Below are positions 9,618 through 19,080 of a DNA stretch of 64,000 nt, one piece after another. How positions within the stretch are numbered: position 1 is the first letter of the stretch; the number at the start of each line of letters is the position of its first letter. Made by a program: the position numbers and the translations under genes. The stretch covers positions 54,571 through 118,570 of the forward strand of contig CAIOHR010000212.1 of the NCBI GenBank assembly GCA_903858115.1, given 5' to 3'. The notes under the pieces were generated by a model. The model was not told the DNA's origin, searched no databases, and worked only from the letters and a program-made list of their open reading frames with translations. This DNA comes from an uncultured Pirellula sp. Its GTDB lineage: Bacteria; Planctomycetota; Planctomycetia; Pirellulales; Pirellulaceae.

Positions 9618-10289
9618 ATGTCTAGACTGACGCTCCGAATTGTTCAGGGAGCAGACCGAGGAAAAGTTTATTCGGACATAAAGACTCCGATTACTATCGG
9701 CCGAGAAGAAGGCAATTCCATCCAACTCAATGACGAACGAATCAGCCGCTTTCATTGCAAAATCCAAGAAGACAATGAACATTTGGTACTGACCGACCTG
9801 GAGAGCACGAACGGTACGAAGGTGAATGGACAAGACTGCCAGCTAAGAATTCTTCGCTTTGGAGATATTATTGCTGTAGGACGAAGCATGCTATTGTTCG
9901 GGACCCACGATCAGATCGCTTCGCGAGTTCAAGATAGTCTAACCGCAATTGAAGAACCCAATGTTAGCAAAAAAACTGCCAGCGATGATGATTTGGCAGA
10001 TTTTGACTTAGCTCCCAGTTTAGTTGACTCCGTTCGAGCATTGCGAGATTTGAATCAACCACCCTCATTGCCAGATCGATTGAGCCCAAGCCAAGCGGCT
10101 CAATTGGCCGAGTTGTTTGAGTATTTTCACATGAGACTCGGTGAGGTGGTAAATGCGGTTCACGTACATGAAAAGCGAGCGAAGATCGATGTCGACTTGG
10201 CCACTTGGCAATTAATGCTTCAAATGTATAGTCGTATTTCAGAGATGATCCGCGGAATCGCTGATCCTGATTTTCGACTGCCAGGTTAA
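9618..10289 (+). CDS. FHA domain protein
   Basis: Residues 1-95 form a forkhead-associated domain: TLRIVQGADRGKVY, ITIGREEGNSIQLNDERISRFHCKI with the conserved GR, S and H residues, and LTDLESTNGTKVNGQ. FHA domains bind phosphothreonine peptides, so it is a likely partner of a Ser/Thr kinase (abundant in planctomycetes). The C-terminal ~120 residues contain an acidic linker and a helical segment (LSPSQAAQLAELFEYFHMRLGEVVNAVHVHEKRAK) of unknown role. It lies 11 bp upstream of dapF and probably shares its transcript, but the functional link is not obvious. Confidence 0.88.
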   Translation: MSRLTLRIVQGADRGKVYSDIKTPITIGREEGNSIQLNDERISRFHCKIQEDNEHLVLTDLESTNGTKVNGQDCQLRILRFGDIIAVGRSMLLFGTHDQIASRVQDSLTAIEEPNVSKKTASDDDLADFDLAPSLVDSVRALRDLNQPPSLPDRLSPSQAAQLAELFEYFHMRLGEVVNAVHVHEKRAKIDVDLATWQLMLQMYSRISEMIRGIADPDFRLPG

Positions 10290-10300
10290 ATCTACAACGA

Positions 10301-11161
10301 ATGATATCTATTGAATTCACCAAGATGCATGGTGCCGGGAACGATTACGTTTACATCAATGGTTTTTCTGTACCACTGCCCCAAGATCTCGAGAAACTTG
10401 CCGTTGAGATCTCGCATAGGCGGTTCGGAGTGGGGGCCGATGGCCTAATTCTCATTTTGCCCAGCGACAAAGCCGATGCGAAAATGCGCATGTTCAATGC
10501 GGACGGTAGCGAATCTGAAATGTGCGGCAATGGGATTCGATGCGTCGCGAAGTATGTTCATGACCACGGTATCGCAAGGAAAGATAAGCTTCGCATAGAA
10601 ACCGGTGCAGGCGTGCTGAGTTTAGAACTAGACATCCAGAACGGACTGGCGGAACAGATCACGGTCGACATGGGAGAACCGGTACTCGAAGCGGCTAAGA
10701 TTCCTACCACTCTTGCTGCGCCGGACGAGCGCGTTGTCAACGTGCCCATAGAGTTCAAAGGAAGACGCTTTTTTGCTACCTGTGTCTCCATGGGAAACCC
10801 ACACTGTGTCATTTTTGTCCCAGAAGCAGATGACGAATTGGTTTTGGGGATCGGTCCTTTGATCGAACGAGACGACCGATTTCCCAAAAGAACCAATGTA
10901 GAGTTTGTGGAGGTACTTGCACGTGGTGAAGTGCGACAACGCACATGGGAGCGAGGCTCTGGCGAAACATGGGCCTGCGGTACCGGCGCTAGTGCTGTGT
11001 GCGTCGCCGGAGTACTGACGGGCCATACAGACCGAACTATTCTGAATAATTTGATCGGCGGACAATTGAAGCTACGATGGGATGAGTCAACCAACCATGT
11101 CTTCATGACAGGCCCAGCCAAAGAGGTGTTTACTGGGCATTGGCGGGTTGAATCGTTGTGA
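10301..11161 (+). CDS. dapF: Diaminopimelate epimerase
   Basis: DapF converts LL- to meso-diaminopimelate for lysine and peptidoglycan. The 286-residue protein has MHGAGNDYVYI at the N-terminus and both catalytic cysteines: Cys75 in SEMCGNGIRC and Cys226 in ERGSGETWACGTGASA. Length and motif spacing are normal. Its TGA overlaps the GTG start of the next gene (GTGA), indicating translational coupling. Presence of dapF agrees with DAP-containing peptidoglycan or at least the DAP route to lysine in this organism. Confidence 0.96.
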   Translation: MISIEFTKMHGAGNDYVYINGFSVPLPQDLEKLAVEISHRRFGVGADGLILILPSDKADAKMRMFNADGSESEMCGNGIRCVAKYVHDHGIARKDKLRIETGAGVLSLELDIQNGLAEQITVDMGEPVLEAAKIPTTLAAPDERVVNVPIEFKGRRFFATCVSMGNPHCVIFVPEADDELVLGIGPLIERDDRFPKRTNVEFVEVLARGEVRQRTWERGSGETWACGTGASAVCVAGVLTGHTDRTILNNLIGGQLKLRWDESTNHVFMTGPAKEVFTGHWRVESL

Positions 11162-11904
11162 CAGGATTGAGAACGAGATTGGGAACGAGTCTGCGAAGAA
11201 GCGGTATTCGTTCGGTTGGAAATATCATGGCTGCCGGTATTGTCGGATGGATTCAGACACTCGATAGCAAGATCCTTCGATACGACCCGCTCGCAGATCC
11301 CGTCGTTCGCGGATTCAAAGGACCTGCTATTTTTGTCTTTTGGCATGAGTACATGCTTGTTCCATGCTGGGCACGCAGAGGGTGTGATTTAGTCCTCTTG
11401 GCTAGCCGCCATCGAGATGCCGATTGGCTGCTCGGGTTGGCGTCAAGCTTTGGCTATGAAGCCGTTCGCGGTTCCACCAGTCGCGGAGGCACGGAAGCCG
11501 TACTGACCATCGTTCGGCAGCTGAAAGGAAAGAGTTTAGTGATCACGCCAGATGGTCCTTTGGGTCCGAGACGACAGGTCTCCAGTGGATGTATTTATCT
11601 TTCAAGCCTGCTTGGTATACCGATCGTTCCACTGGGCTGCGGTTACGACCGACCATGGCGATTTCGACGGACCTGGGATCAGTTTGCTTGCCCACGATTC
11701 GGGTCTCGAGCTCGAATTGTTCTCGACCATCCGATACAAGCCCCAAAGAAACTTGGAAAGGACGGTGTTGAAGAGTACAGACAGCTTGTGGAGCAACGTT
11801 TGTCAAACGTAACAACCATCGCTGAAGATTGGGCATGCGATGGTTCCACCAAGCCTGGCGAGGAACCTTTTTATTGCGCACGACAAGAGTCACTTGAACC
11901 ATGA
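11158..11904 (+). CDS. DUF374 family lysophospholipid acyltransferase-like protein
   Basis: 248 residues. The DUF374/COG2121 pattern is clear: FVFWHEYMLVPCWARR (the H of an acyltransferase-like motif), LASRHRDADWL, VRGSTSRGGTEAV, LVITPDGPLGPRRQVSSG and GIPIVPLGC. The family resembles LpxL/PlsC acyltransferases and is thought to act on lipid A-like or other glycolipids at the membrane. The start is GTG 11158, overlapping dapF by 4 bp; the stop overlaps the xseA ATG by 4 bp. The substrate is unknown. Confidence 0.85.
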   Translation: MTGLRTRLGTSLRRSGIRSVGNIMAAGIVGWIQTLDSKILRYDPLADPVVRGFKGPAIFVFWHEYMLVPCWARRGCDLVLLASRHRDADWLLGLASSFGYEAVRGSTSRGGTEAVLTIVRQLKGKSLVITPDGPLGPRRQVSSGCIYLSSLLGIPIVPLGCGYDRPWRFRRTWDQFACPRFGSRARIVLDHPIQAPKKLGKDGVEEYRQLVEQRLSNVTTIAEDWACDGSTKPGEEPFYCARQESLEP

Positions 11905-13223
11905 CCGGCTTCTTATGGAGTGATGACGCCGACGCTTTTTTTGGCGATTCCATCAAAGGCAAACCCCAGAAACAATCGAAGCCAGGTACTTCCCAAGATG
12001 CGCCTTTAACTGTTTCGCAACTAAACGAGTGGATCAAGAGAGCTCTAGACCAATCCATTCCAATGGTTTGGATCGCCGCAGAAATTAGCAACCTGACTCA
12101 GTCTGCCGCCGGGCACGTCTATCTGACATTGAAAGATCCTAGCGGGCAAATTTCGGCGGTCGTTTGGCGATCAATACTGGAACGAATCGGGATGGATATC
12201 ACGGAAGGGATGGCTGTCTTGGTGCAGGGGCGGCTCGACGTCTACTCGCCTCGCGGTAGCTACCAGCTCGTGATTCAACGAATGGAACAACAAGGGGTCG
12301 GGGCCTTGCAAGCAGCCTTTCGTCGGTTGTTTCAAAAGCTTGAGCGAGAGGGATTATTCGCATCTGAACGAAAGAAAACACTTCCTCGATTTCCACGTCG
12401 TATTGGCTTCGTCACTAGTCCAGCTGGCGCCGCGATTCACGATTTCTGTCAAGTTCTGGGACGTCGATGGCCTAACGCAAACGTGCTCGTAATTCCATCG
12501 AAAGTCCAGGGAGAGGGCGCGGCGGAAGAGATCGTACGCGGGATTCGAGTTGCGGCAAGAATTCAACCTGTACTGGACATACTCGTTGTCGGGCGTGGTG
12601 GTGGATCTGTCGAAGACCTTTGGTGTTTTAACGAAGAGATCGTCGTTCGAGCATTAGTCGACTGCCCAATTCCTACGGTTTCCGCCGTTGGCCACGAGAT
12701 TGACGTTACTCTCTCCGATCTAGCAGCGGATGTACGAGCTTTGACGCCAACCGAAGCCGCAGAGATCGTCGCACCAAGCAAAGACGAACTGCTAGAACTT
12801 TTTAAAAACACCGAGTCGCGAATCAACTCGTTAGTCCAAAACCACGTACAACGCAACGAATCAAAACTTCGTTCGCTAGCAACGCGAGCTATTCTCGAGG
12901 ACCCCGCTCGCTTGCTGGAATCACCTACACAATTACTTGATGACGTGTTTCGAGACCTCGATGCAGCATTGGATAAATGGTTCGAACACACGATGCAAAA
13001 CGTGCAAAGCCATGCCCAGATGCTGGAGGCGCTCAGCCCACTCAAAACACTGGCACGAGGCTACTCTGTCACTCACGACAAGGAAACCGGCAAGATCGTA
13101 AATAGCGTTGAATCCGTTAAAGCCGGTCAATCAATCATCACTCGCGTTTCTTCAGGCGAAATCGAAAGCGTTGTAACGAGAATAACAATGGAAGGTGCTC
13201 CGTTTCGTCACGGAAAATCTTAA
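11901..13223 (+). CDS. xseA: Exodeoxyribonuclease VII large subunit
   Basis: 440 residues. After about 35 poorly conserved residues comes the OB-fold domain LTVSQLNEWIKRALDQSIP...VWIAAEISNLTQSAAGHVYLTLKD, then the catalytic core with RRIGFVTSPAGAAIHDF, VQGEGAAEEIVRGI, VGRGGGSVEDLWCFNEE and SAVGHEIDVTLSDLAAD, a long coiled-coil segment, and the terminal LARGYSVTHDKETG strand. It degrades single-stranded DNA to oligonucleotides with the small subunit XseB. No recognisable xseB follows. Translationally coupled to the gene upstream. Confidence 0.95.
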   Translation: MTGFLWSDDADAFFGDSIKGKPQKQSKPGTSQDAPLTVSQLNEWIKRALDQSIPMVWIAAEISNLTQSAAGHVYLTLKDPSGQISAVVWRSILERIGMDITEGMAVLVQGRLDVYSPRGSYQLVIQRMEQQGVGALQAAFRRLFQKLEREGLFASERKKTLPRFPRRIGFVTSPAGAAIHDFCQVLGRRWPNANVLVIPSKVQGEGAAEEIVRGIRVAARIQPVLDILVVGRGGGSVEDLWCFNEEIVVRALVDCPIPTVSAVGHEIDVTLSDLAADVRALTPTEAAEIVAPSKDELLELFKNTESRINSLVQNHVQRNESKLRSLATRAILEDPARLLESPTQLLDDVFRDLDAALDKWFEHTMQNVQSHAQMLEALSPLKTLARGYSVTHDKETGKIVNSVESVKAGQSIITRVSSGEIESVVTRITMEGAPFRHGKS

Positions 13224-13268
13224 CACTTTCGATGCGTTACCAACGGGAAAACGTATTTCCAGAATTCC

Positions 13269-13296
13269 TTGACAATAACTCGATTGGGGGTAATCC
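13269..13296 (+). promoter_or_regulatory. Candidate sigma70-like promoter
   Basis: TTGACA at 13269-13274 and TAATCC at 13291-13296, separated by 16 bp, in the gap between xseA and the small ORF at 13357. The -35 is consensus and the -10 is weak. It could drive the small ORF independently of the dapF-xseA operon. Sequence match only. Confidence 0.3.
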
Positions 13297-13356
13297 TTTA
13301 ATGCTTCGAGGATCGGCAATACTTTGAAGTGGAAATCAATTTGGAAGAGACTGGCT

Positions 13357-13653
13357 ATGTTCGAAGAACTGCAACGTGACGAAAGTATCTTGAGCCACGA
13401 AAATTTTAAATCCTCAACGATTTGCGGAGTTTCTACAACCTCGGAAGCTATCGAAAAGGTCAAAGAGCAGATCCAAAAACTAGACGAACAGATGAAATCG
13501 AAGTTCGCAGCCCAGAACGAAGTAAACAACAATATCTTTCAATCCGTTTCTCGGGACATTGGAAAACTCTCGGATGGGTCGACTTCGATCATGACAAGAT
13601 TGTCGAACAAGTCCCATCAATTGATTTCGAGACTGCAACGTCGACGCAAATAG
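13357..13653 (+). CDS. Small helical hypothetical protein after xseA
   Basis: 98 residues starting MFEELQRDESILS. The middle is heptad-like and charged (SEAIEKVKEQIQKLDEQMKSKF), suggesting a coiled coil, and the tail is basic (SRLQRRRK). The frame is open upstream to an ATG at 13324, but that start adds only a short basic stretch. It sits where xseB often follows xseA, yet it lacks the small-subunit pattern (paired helices with an LEEGV/LxLYE-type motif). I do not recognise it. Whether it is translated is moderately supported. Confidence 0.45.
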   Translation: MFEELQRDESILSHENFKSSTICGVSTTSEAIEKVKEQIQKLDEQMKSKFAAQNEVNNNIFQSVSRDIGKLSDGSTSIMTRLSNKSHQLISRLQRRRK

Positions 13654-13692
13654 TCTTGTGCGTCTCTGCAAGAAGCGAAAACAACGCTAGGT

Positions 13693-16017
13693 CTAGACAT
13701 TCGGAGTCTTGCTCTCAGTCGAGCGACGATCAAATTGCTTCAGCAATCCTGGCAGCATGAATAAGTCGCAAATCAAGGCGGTCAAGAGCGTTATCGCCCC
13801 AAGGGAACCGAAGACGCGATAGTCTCGCGTTTCGCTAAATGTCACCGAAGCAAATCCAGCTACTAAGACCGCAGTCGTCATCACCATCCCTGTGCCGACA
13901 CCCTGGAATGCTCGCTCGATCGCTTCATCGATAGACTGAGGATGTCGTCGTTCCTCCTGGTAACGAGATAGAAAGTGAATCGTATCATCGACTGCAATTC
14001 CGAGACAGATTGTGAAGCAACAAACGCTCACAATCTCCAGCGGCTGTCCGGTAACCGCCATCCAAGAAGCTGCGGCCACTAAGGGCATTAAATTCGGAAC
14101 CACCGAAATGAGTCCTATCCGAAGAGAGCGATAAGCAATCGCGAGCACTGCAAAAATTACGATCGCTGCAGATCCAAGACTAAGAACCAAGTCGGTAACG
14201 ATGCGGTACAATTCTCGCCATCGCCTGACGGGATCGCCTTGCAATTGAATCGAAGTGCCAGCCATCTTCTTTTCTATCGACTCGATGCCTTGCTGAATGC
14301 GTTCGAAAGTGGCCGCGTAAGCCGCCGACCCCAAATCCTGGCATCGAAATGAAATCGATGCACGTCTGTTATCAACATCGAATACAGCTAACTTCAGCGG
14401 AGGAGGAAGAAGCTCGATCATCGAGACCTTGTCGAGTGCTGTCCCTTCTCCTGGCAACGAATCCAGAAGCCTAGGTAAGGACAGTGGGAAAGCGATCAAT
14501 GGCTCTTTCCTCAGCAGTTCATCTAGTTCTACCAAGATGGAGACAATCTCTTCTTCCGAAAGCGTTGCATCTTCTTTCCAGCTTAAACTGACATTGCAAA
14601 TGTCCAAACCACCCATTTTCTGATCGAGATAGTCAAGAGAGCGACGAATATCGCTTCCCTCTGGTATTGCACTAGACTTTTGGTCATCGGGCGTAAGCGT
14701 AAAGGAAACTCCCAATAAAACCACAAAGAGGCTGATGGAGAAAAAACTGACAACTTTTGCATGGACAACCGTGCTCTTTACGATAGGTCCAATGATTTCG
14801 AGAAAGCGATCCAACACATCGCGACTTGAAGTGCGTTTCAGTCGCTTACCTATCCATGTTCGGCAAGCGAGAGGAATGATGAGCATCACGGATAACCAAG
14901 TACAGATCACACCGATGACGCAGGACCAGCCAAATTCACGCACCACTTCATGGTGAGCGAAAACCAAAGATCCCATTCCGATGGCTGTGGTCAAAGAGGT
15001 CAAGAAACAGGCCATTCCGACCAGTTCAAGTGTTCGCTTGCATGCATCCAACGGCTTCTGTCCTTCGAGCATCAGAGTTCGTATATGGACCATGATATGC
15101 ACCCCATCCGTGAATCCAACCAAGCTCAGCATGACGGGCAAAATCACAAAACTGAAGGGATTATCTTCAAATCCAAAGTATCGAACGATGCCGAGCGTCC
15201 ATACGACACCCACGATAGGCGCCGCCGAAACCACACACACGACAGCGACTCCTCGAAAAAAGAGAATTGCCATGAGGAGTATCATTCCATAACCAATCAC
15301 CTGATACTTGAGTTCATTCGAACGGTTATTGCGATCCAACATCTGATAGAAAGGAACAGGTCCGGTTACCTGGAATCTCATCGAGACGTTGGGATACTGT
15401 GCTGAAACTTGTTTTGCTGTATCCAAAAGCACGCTGGTCAAGTCTGCGCTGTCTTGCACGAACACAAAATCGTACATGATCTCGATCAGTACTGTCGTAG
15501 CATCGGGAGAGAGCATCACACCAACTACGAGCGGATTGTTCAACGCCTTTTCTTTGGAAGCTGCAAATCGCTGCGGCGTTGCTCTACCGTATGGCAGGAT
15601 CGGTTCTGCCAAGCCGAAGATATTCATGGGGGGAACGTCATCCAGCGAACGTGCTGCGGCAACGACATCCAAATCCTGTAACGCTTTGACGATAGCGCGA
15701 TAGGCTGCAGCTCCGTCCACGGTAAACAAATCCGGAGTGTCGATAATGACCACCGCTTGGGCGCGTCCGAGCGATTCACGAGGTACCGATTGCGACTTTG
15801 CGTTTTTTCCTGGAGTTGCCGTGGTTCGATTCCCGTCGCTCTTTCCGGAATCCTTCGTTCCAAGGATCCGGTTGGCCACGTCTCGCGGCCAACTCGGATA
15901 TCGGTACCCACCGATAGCCAAAGCAGTCATCACTAGCAACAGAACGACTGCAAGCCAAGGGAAGTCCAGGATGCGTCCAAACATTCTAGAACCCTGACTA
16001 GGAATTTTATCGGCCAC
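13693..16017 (-). CDS. MMPL/RND superfamily exporter (HAE3-like)
   Basis: 774 residues with the duplicated RND layout: one N-terminal membrane helix, a large periplasmic domain, five to six helices (VIGYGMILLMAILFF, FVILPVMLSLVGFTDGVHIMVHI, LTSLTTAIGMGSLVFAHH), a second periplasmic domain and a second helix bundle with GIAVDDTIHFLSRYQEE and VMTTAVLVAGFASVTFSE. The GxxxDxxH and D-D-TIHF motifs fit MMPL/HAE3 transporters, which export hydrophobic compounds such as hopanoids or lipids using proton flux. Its start overlaps the end of the upstream fusion gene by 11 bp, so the two are co-transcribed. Confidence 0.87.
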   Translation of the reverse strand: MADKIPSQGSRMFGRILDFPWLAVVLLLVMTALAIGGYRYPSWPRDVANRILGTKDSGKSDGNRTTATPGKNAKSQSVPRESLGRAQAVVIIDTPDLFTVDGAAAYRAIVKALQDLDVVAAARSLDDVPPMNIFGLAEPILPYGRATPQRFAASKEKALNNPLVVGVMLSPDATTVLIEIMYDFVFVQDSADLTSVLLDTAKQVSAQYPNVSMRFQVTGPVPFYQMLDRNNRSNELKYQVIGYGMILLMAILFFRGVAVVCVVSAAPIVGVVWTLGIVRYFGFEDNPFSFVILPVMLSLVGFTDGVHIMVHIRTLMLEGQKPLDACKRTLELVGMACFLTSLTTAIGMGSLVFAHHEVVREFGWSCVIGVICTWLSVMLIIPLACRTWIGKRLKRTSSRDVLDRFLEIIGPIVKSTVVHAKVVSFFSISLFVVLLGVSFTLTPDDQKSSAIPEGSDIRRSLDYLDQKMGGLDICNVSLSWKEDATLSEEEIVSILVELDELLRKEPLIAFPLSLPRLLDSLPGEGTALDKVSMIELLPPPLKLAVFDVDNRRASISFRCQDLGSAAYAATFERIQQGIESIEKKMAGTSIQLQGDPVRRWRELYRIVTDLVLSLGSAAIVIFAVLAIAYRSLRIGLISVVPNLMPLVAAASWMAVTGQPLEIVSVCCFTICLGIAVDDTIHFLSRYQEERRHPQSIDEAIERAFQGVGTGMVMTTAVLVAGFASVTFSETRDYRVFGSLGAITLLTALICDLFMLPGLLKQFDRRSTESKTPNV

Positions 16018-18103
16018 GTCGTCCCTCGAAGGACTTTACGAGTTCGTCAGAAGTCAGGAAGCCATCACCATCCTTATCAATGGTGTTGAAAGAATAACGT
16101 CTGATCAGATCATTCGTTTCCAACAATGCAACGCGTCCATCGCCATTCCTGTCAAATCGCCCCATGTACTTGTTCGCCCAATCAAGGGCCGCAGAACTAG
16201 TCTCCAAGCTATCGTTTTTTGCTAACGAAGCTCCGTCACGTCCCTTTCGAATAATGGTCTCCGAATCCTTCGATGCCAAGGGGGTTGCGATTTCAAAAAA
16301 AGCGACCGCCATTTCTTCCCACGTTTGATCGCCCCACATGACATATTCATCCGGATTGGGATTAAACGGATTATTCAGGGAATTATCGAATGCAACCTCG
16401 AACTCCAACGCACCCAATTGCGATGTAATCAGCGGGGACTCGAATTCATACGTATGCTGCCAATTGAAATCGTAATAGGGAACGTTGAGCAAAATACTCG
16501 ACTTTAGATCTTGCCCTTTCGAACGTAACTGAAAGGATTTGCCTCGCAAGTGCATGTGTGGGGAAACCGCCAATAGAATGGAATCTTTCGATGGCAATCG
16601 AACCTCGCGCGAGACCACGTGATTCGCTTCATTGGGGGCAATCTCAAACGACTGGTCGATTCCGATGATTGTCGATACTTCGTGAGTCAAGGTGCTAGGA
16701 TCAACGAACGTCATGCCAATCTTCGTCAAGTCTGTTTGCTCTATGCCGTTCGGGGTATAGTGCATTTGAAAAACAAGCTTGGAGCCGGCTGGAATTCGCC
16801 GTGCAAGACCTACAGGAAATGCCGTTGGACGCTGCCCTGGAACGAATGCAGTCAACCAACTAATGCCTTGGAATTTCTCACCATCTGGTGGCCTAATGAA
16901 TACAATCGCATGATGAACGACTCCCGCATTTCCTGGAATGACTTGCGCTGCGTTCACCCACTTGTCTTCAGTTATCTTCGGATCCACGACAAAATACTGA
17001 TAGTCAACAATTCCGTCCGCCGGAATGTTGTATGGTTTGTTCCGCATCGACACGACAAGATCCGGTTCCTTGGATAGTAACCAGCCTTTCCGGAGCGAGG
17101 GAAGGTCTGGCAAATCGGTCTTGTTTCCATAGGGGGAACCATCAGCAATCCAACGTTGGATTGTTTCTAACTCGACAGGTTCGATCGACCTTTGGTTGCG
17201 GAGCGGGACATGCCCATCACTGGCATGCCAAGGGGGCATTCGACGATTCGCAACAACTTCACCGATCATTTCAGCCCATCCTTTCACTTCATTGAAATCT
17301 GCAATATCAAATGGGCCGATATCGCCGGATCGATGGCATTCGTAACAGTGTTTGTAAAAGATCGGTGCGACATCTTTGCAAAAAGAAATACCCGATGTGG
17401 CTTCGGGCTTTCGATCGAATGTAATCAAGCACCCCACCGGCGTCGTGTGTGGCAACGTAAGTGTTTTTCCAGAAGTAACTCCGTCCAACAAGTCTCGAAG
17501 TTCTTCACTTTTGGCTGTGGTACGTTTGACACCTGGAGACATTTGGTCGTCAACTCGCCCGCGGTAAACAATGGACGACTGAGGATCCAGTACAACAATC
17601 TCCGCTGTTCGCGATGCATTCAAGCTCTGGGCGATCTCCTGGCCCGAATCGAGAATGAGCGGGAACGGTATCGATAACTCGTTTGCAAACCGAATAACAT
17701 CTTCCTTCGAATCGTGTTGGTTACTCATCACACCGACGAAATCGATACCTTGTTGGCTGTAGTCTCGATAGAGCGATGCCAATCGAGTTGCGTAGAATCT
17801 CGCAACGGGACACTCGCAACCCAGAAAGCAAAAGACTTGGGCCTTGGAATCCATCTTCCATTGAAAAGATTTCCCATCAACAGCTGTCGCTGACCAACCA
17901 GGTCGAAAAATGTCTAAGCGACCAACACCACTCGATTCGCTTGCCTCACATCGATAGCACCAGCAAACGAGACTGGCAAAGACAAAAGCGAGCGCTGTCG
18001 GAAGCCTTTTCAGGTGTCGTAACTCCAACAACTCGAGCGATTTCTTGATTCCAATCATTGCAACAGTCCAACTTCGAGTAAGAAAGTCTTTAGATATATC
18101 CAT
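16007..18103 (-). CDS. Redoxin-cytochrome c-copper monooxygenase-like-EF-hand fusion protein
   Basis: About 698 residues from ATG 18103. In order: an N-terminal hydrophobic signal/anchor (LPTALAFVFASLVCWC); a redoxin (AhpC/TSA-like) domain with FLGCECPVAR (Cys96, Cys98); a c-type heme motif CYECH near residues 253-257 with the later MPPWHA ligand region; a copper type II ascorbate-dependent monooxygenase-like domain with VHHAIVFI (397-398), QMHYTPNG and SPHMHLRGKS (516-518); and two EF-hands, DRNGDGRVALLE and DKDGDGFLTSDE, at the C-terminus. The frame extends to 18172 but would then overlap the upstream gene by 40 bp, so 18103, which has a GGAG upstream, is preferred. Exported redox protein; substrate unknown. 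Confidence 0.82.
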   Translation of the reverse strand: MDISKDFLTRSWTVAMIGIKKSLELLELRHLKRLPTALAFVFASLVCWCYRCEASESSGVGRLDIFRPGWSATAVDGKSFQWKMDSKAQVFCFLGCECPVARFYATRLASLYRDYSQQGIDFVGVMSNQHDSKEDVIRFANELSIPFPLILDSGQEIAQSLNASRTAEIVVLDPQSSIVYRGRVDDQMSPGVKRTTAKSEELRDLLDGVTSGKTLTLPHTTPVGCLITFDRKPEATSGISFCKDVAPIFYKHCYECHRSGDIGPFDIADFNEVKGWAEMIGEVVANRRMPPWHASDGHVPLRNQRSIEPVELETIQRWIADGSPYGNKTDLPDLPSLRKGWLLSKEPDLVVSMRNKPYNIPADGIVDYQYFVVDPKITEDKWVNAAQVIPGNAGVVHHAIVFIRPPDGEKFQGISWLTAFVPGQRPTAFPVGLARRIPAGSKLVFQMHYTPNGIEQTDLTKIGMTFVDPSTLTHEVSTIIGIDQSFEIAPNEANHVVSREVRLPSKDSILLAVSPHMHLRGKSFQLRSKGQDLKSSILLNVPYYDFNWQHTYEFESPLITSQLGALEFEVAFDNSLNNPFNPNPDEYVMWGDQTWEEMAVAFFEIATPLASKDSETIIRKGRDGASLAKNDSLETSSAALDWANKYMGRFDRNGDGRVALLETNDLIRRYSFNTIDKDGDGFLTSDELVKSFEGRRGR

Positions 18104-18132
18104 TGCTGCTGAGTAACTCCAAGGTCGATATC

Positions 18133-18957
18133 CTATCGATCCATCACTTTGATCTCGTAAAGTTTTGGCCAATTTTTGCCGGTGATGAGAAGTCGCTTCG
18201 AATCTTTGTCATATGCAATTCCGTTCATGACCGATTCTTTATCGCGTTGCTGCTTTGGATAAACGTCTCCCAAATCGACCCAGCCAACAATGCGCCCGTT
18301 GTCGGGTGAAATTCGAGCAATGACATCTTCGTACCAAACGTTCGCCCAGATTTCACCATCGATGAACTCGAGCTCATTAAGTTGCTTTATCTTTTTGCCG
18401 CCGGCGTCGGAAACTTGGATTTGTCGTAGTACTCGGAATGTATCGGGATCGATGAACCGAAGCACAGAAGTTCCATCGCTGAGGATGAGCTCTTTCCCAT
18501 TGTTCGTAACCCCCCAACCCTCGAATGCGTACTGGTGGGATTTTTCGTAGATCATCGTTTTCACATCATAAACAAAGCATGTGTTCTCACGCCAAGTCAG
18601 TTGGAAAATCTTATCGTTCAAAACCGTGATCCCCTCGCCAAAGTACGCAGGAGCAAGGGTGACTTGAAGCAATACTTTTCCGTCTTCTAGATTGACCTTT
18701 CGAAGCGTCGAATTTCCTTTCTGACCGGTTCCCTCCAAAAGGTTTCCTTCATGCATCACCAGTCCTTGAGTAAACGCAGCCGGATCGTGCGGATACGACT
18801 GGACGACTTGACCTCGATGGACAGGTGTCTTCTTTTGCCTTTGGGTCGGGCTACAGGAAGCCATGAGGATTGGAATCCAAATCACGACGAACCGCGCCGA
18901 GACAAGTAGATTGGAGATCATTCCAAGAGGTGTGTTGATGGAGAATTCAGCCAGCAA
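18133..18957 (-). CDS. Glutamine cyclotransferase (glutaminyl-peptide cyclotransferase family)
   Basis: 274 residues. The five-bladed propeller pattern of plant/bacterial glutamine cyclotransferases is visible: YPHDPAAFTQGLVMHEGNLLEGTGQ, FGEGITVLNDKIFQLTWRE, YAFEGWGVTNNGKELILSDG, ELEFIDGEIWANVW and MNGIAYDKDSKRLLITGKNWPKLYEI. The family converts N-terminal glutamine to pyroglutamate. A hydrophobic N-terminus followed by MASCSPTQ gives a lipobox-like Cys, so it is probably an envelope lipoprotein. It lies immediately upstream of the redoxin fusion on the same strand and may belong to one operon with it and the MMPL exporter. Confidence 0.87.
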   Translation of the reverse strand: MLAEFSINTPLGMISNLLVSARFVVIWIPILMASCSPTQRQKKTPVHRGQVVQSYPHDPAAFTQGLVMHEGNLLEGTGQKGNSTLRKVNLEDGKVLLQVTLAPAYFGEGITVLNDKIFQLTWRENTCFVYDVKTMIYEKSHQYAFEGWGVTNNGKELILSDGTSVLRFIDPDTFRVLRQIQVSDAGGKKIKQLNELEFIDGEIWANVWYEDVIARISPDNGRIVGWVDLGDVYPKQQRDKESVMNGIAYDKDSKRLLITGKNWPKLYEIKVMDR

Positions 18958-19080
18958 TTACGATCGTCGGTACGCACAGTCGATCCTTACCGCAATATAA
19001 GTTCCCCAAAGTATACCAACTCACTTCGCCGTTGTTTACTCTGAATATTCCTGCATATCGGCTATTCGATTCGCATCCCC

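Noticed and set aside
10558..11346. 262-codon minus-strand open frame opposite dapF and the DUF374 gene
   Set aside because: Ser/Arg/Thr-rich low-information sequence opposite a clear dapF; antisense shadow.
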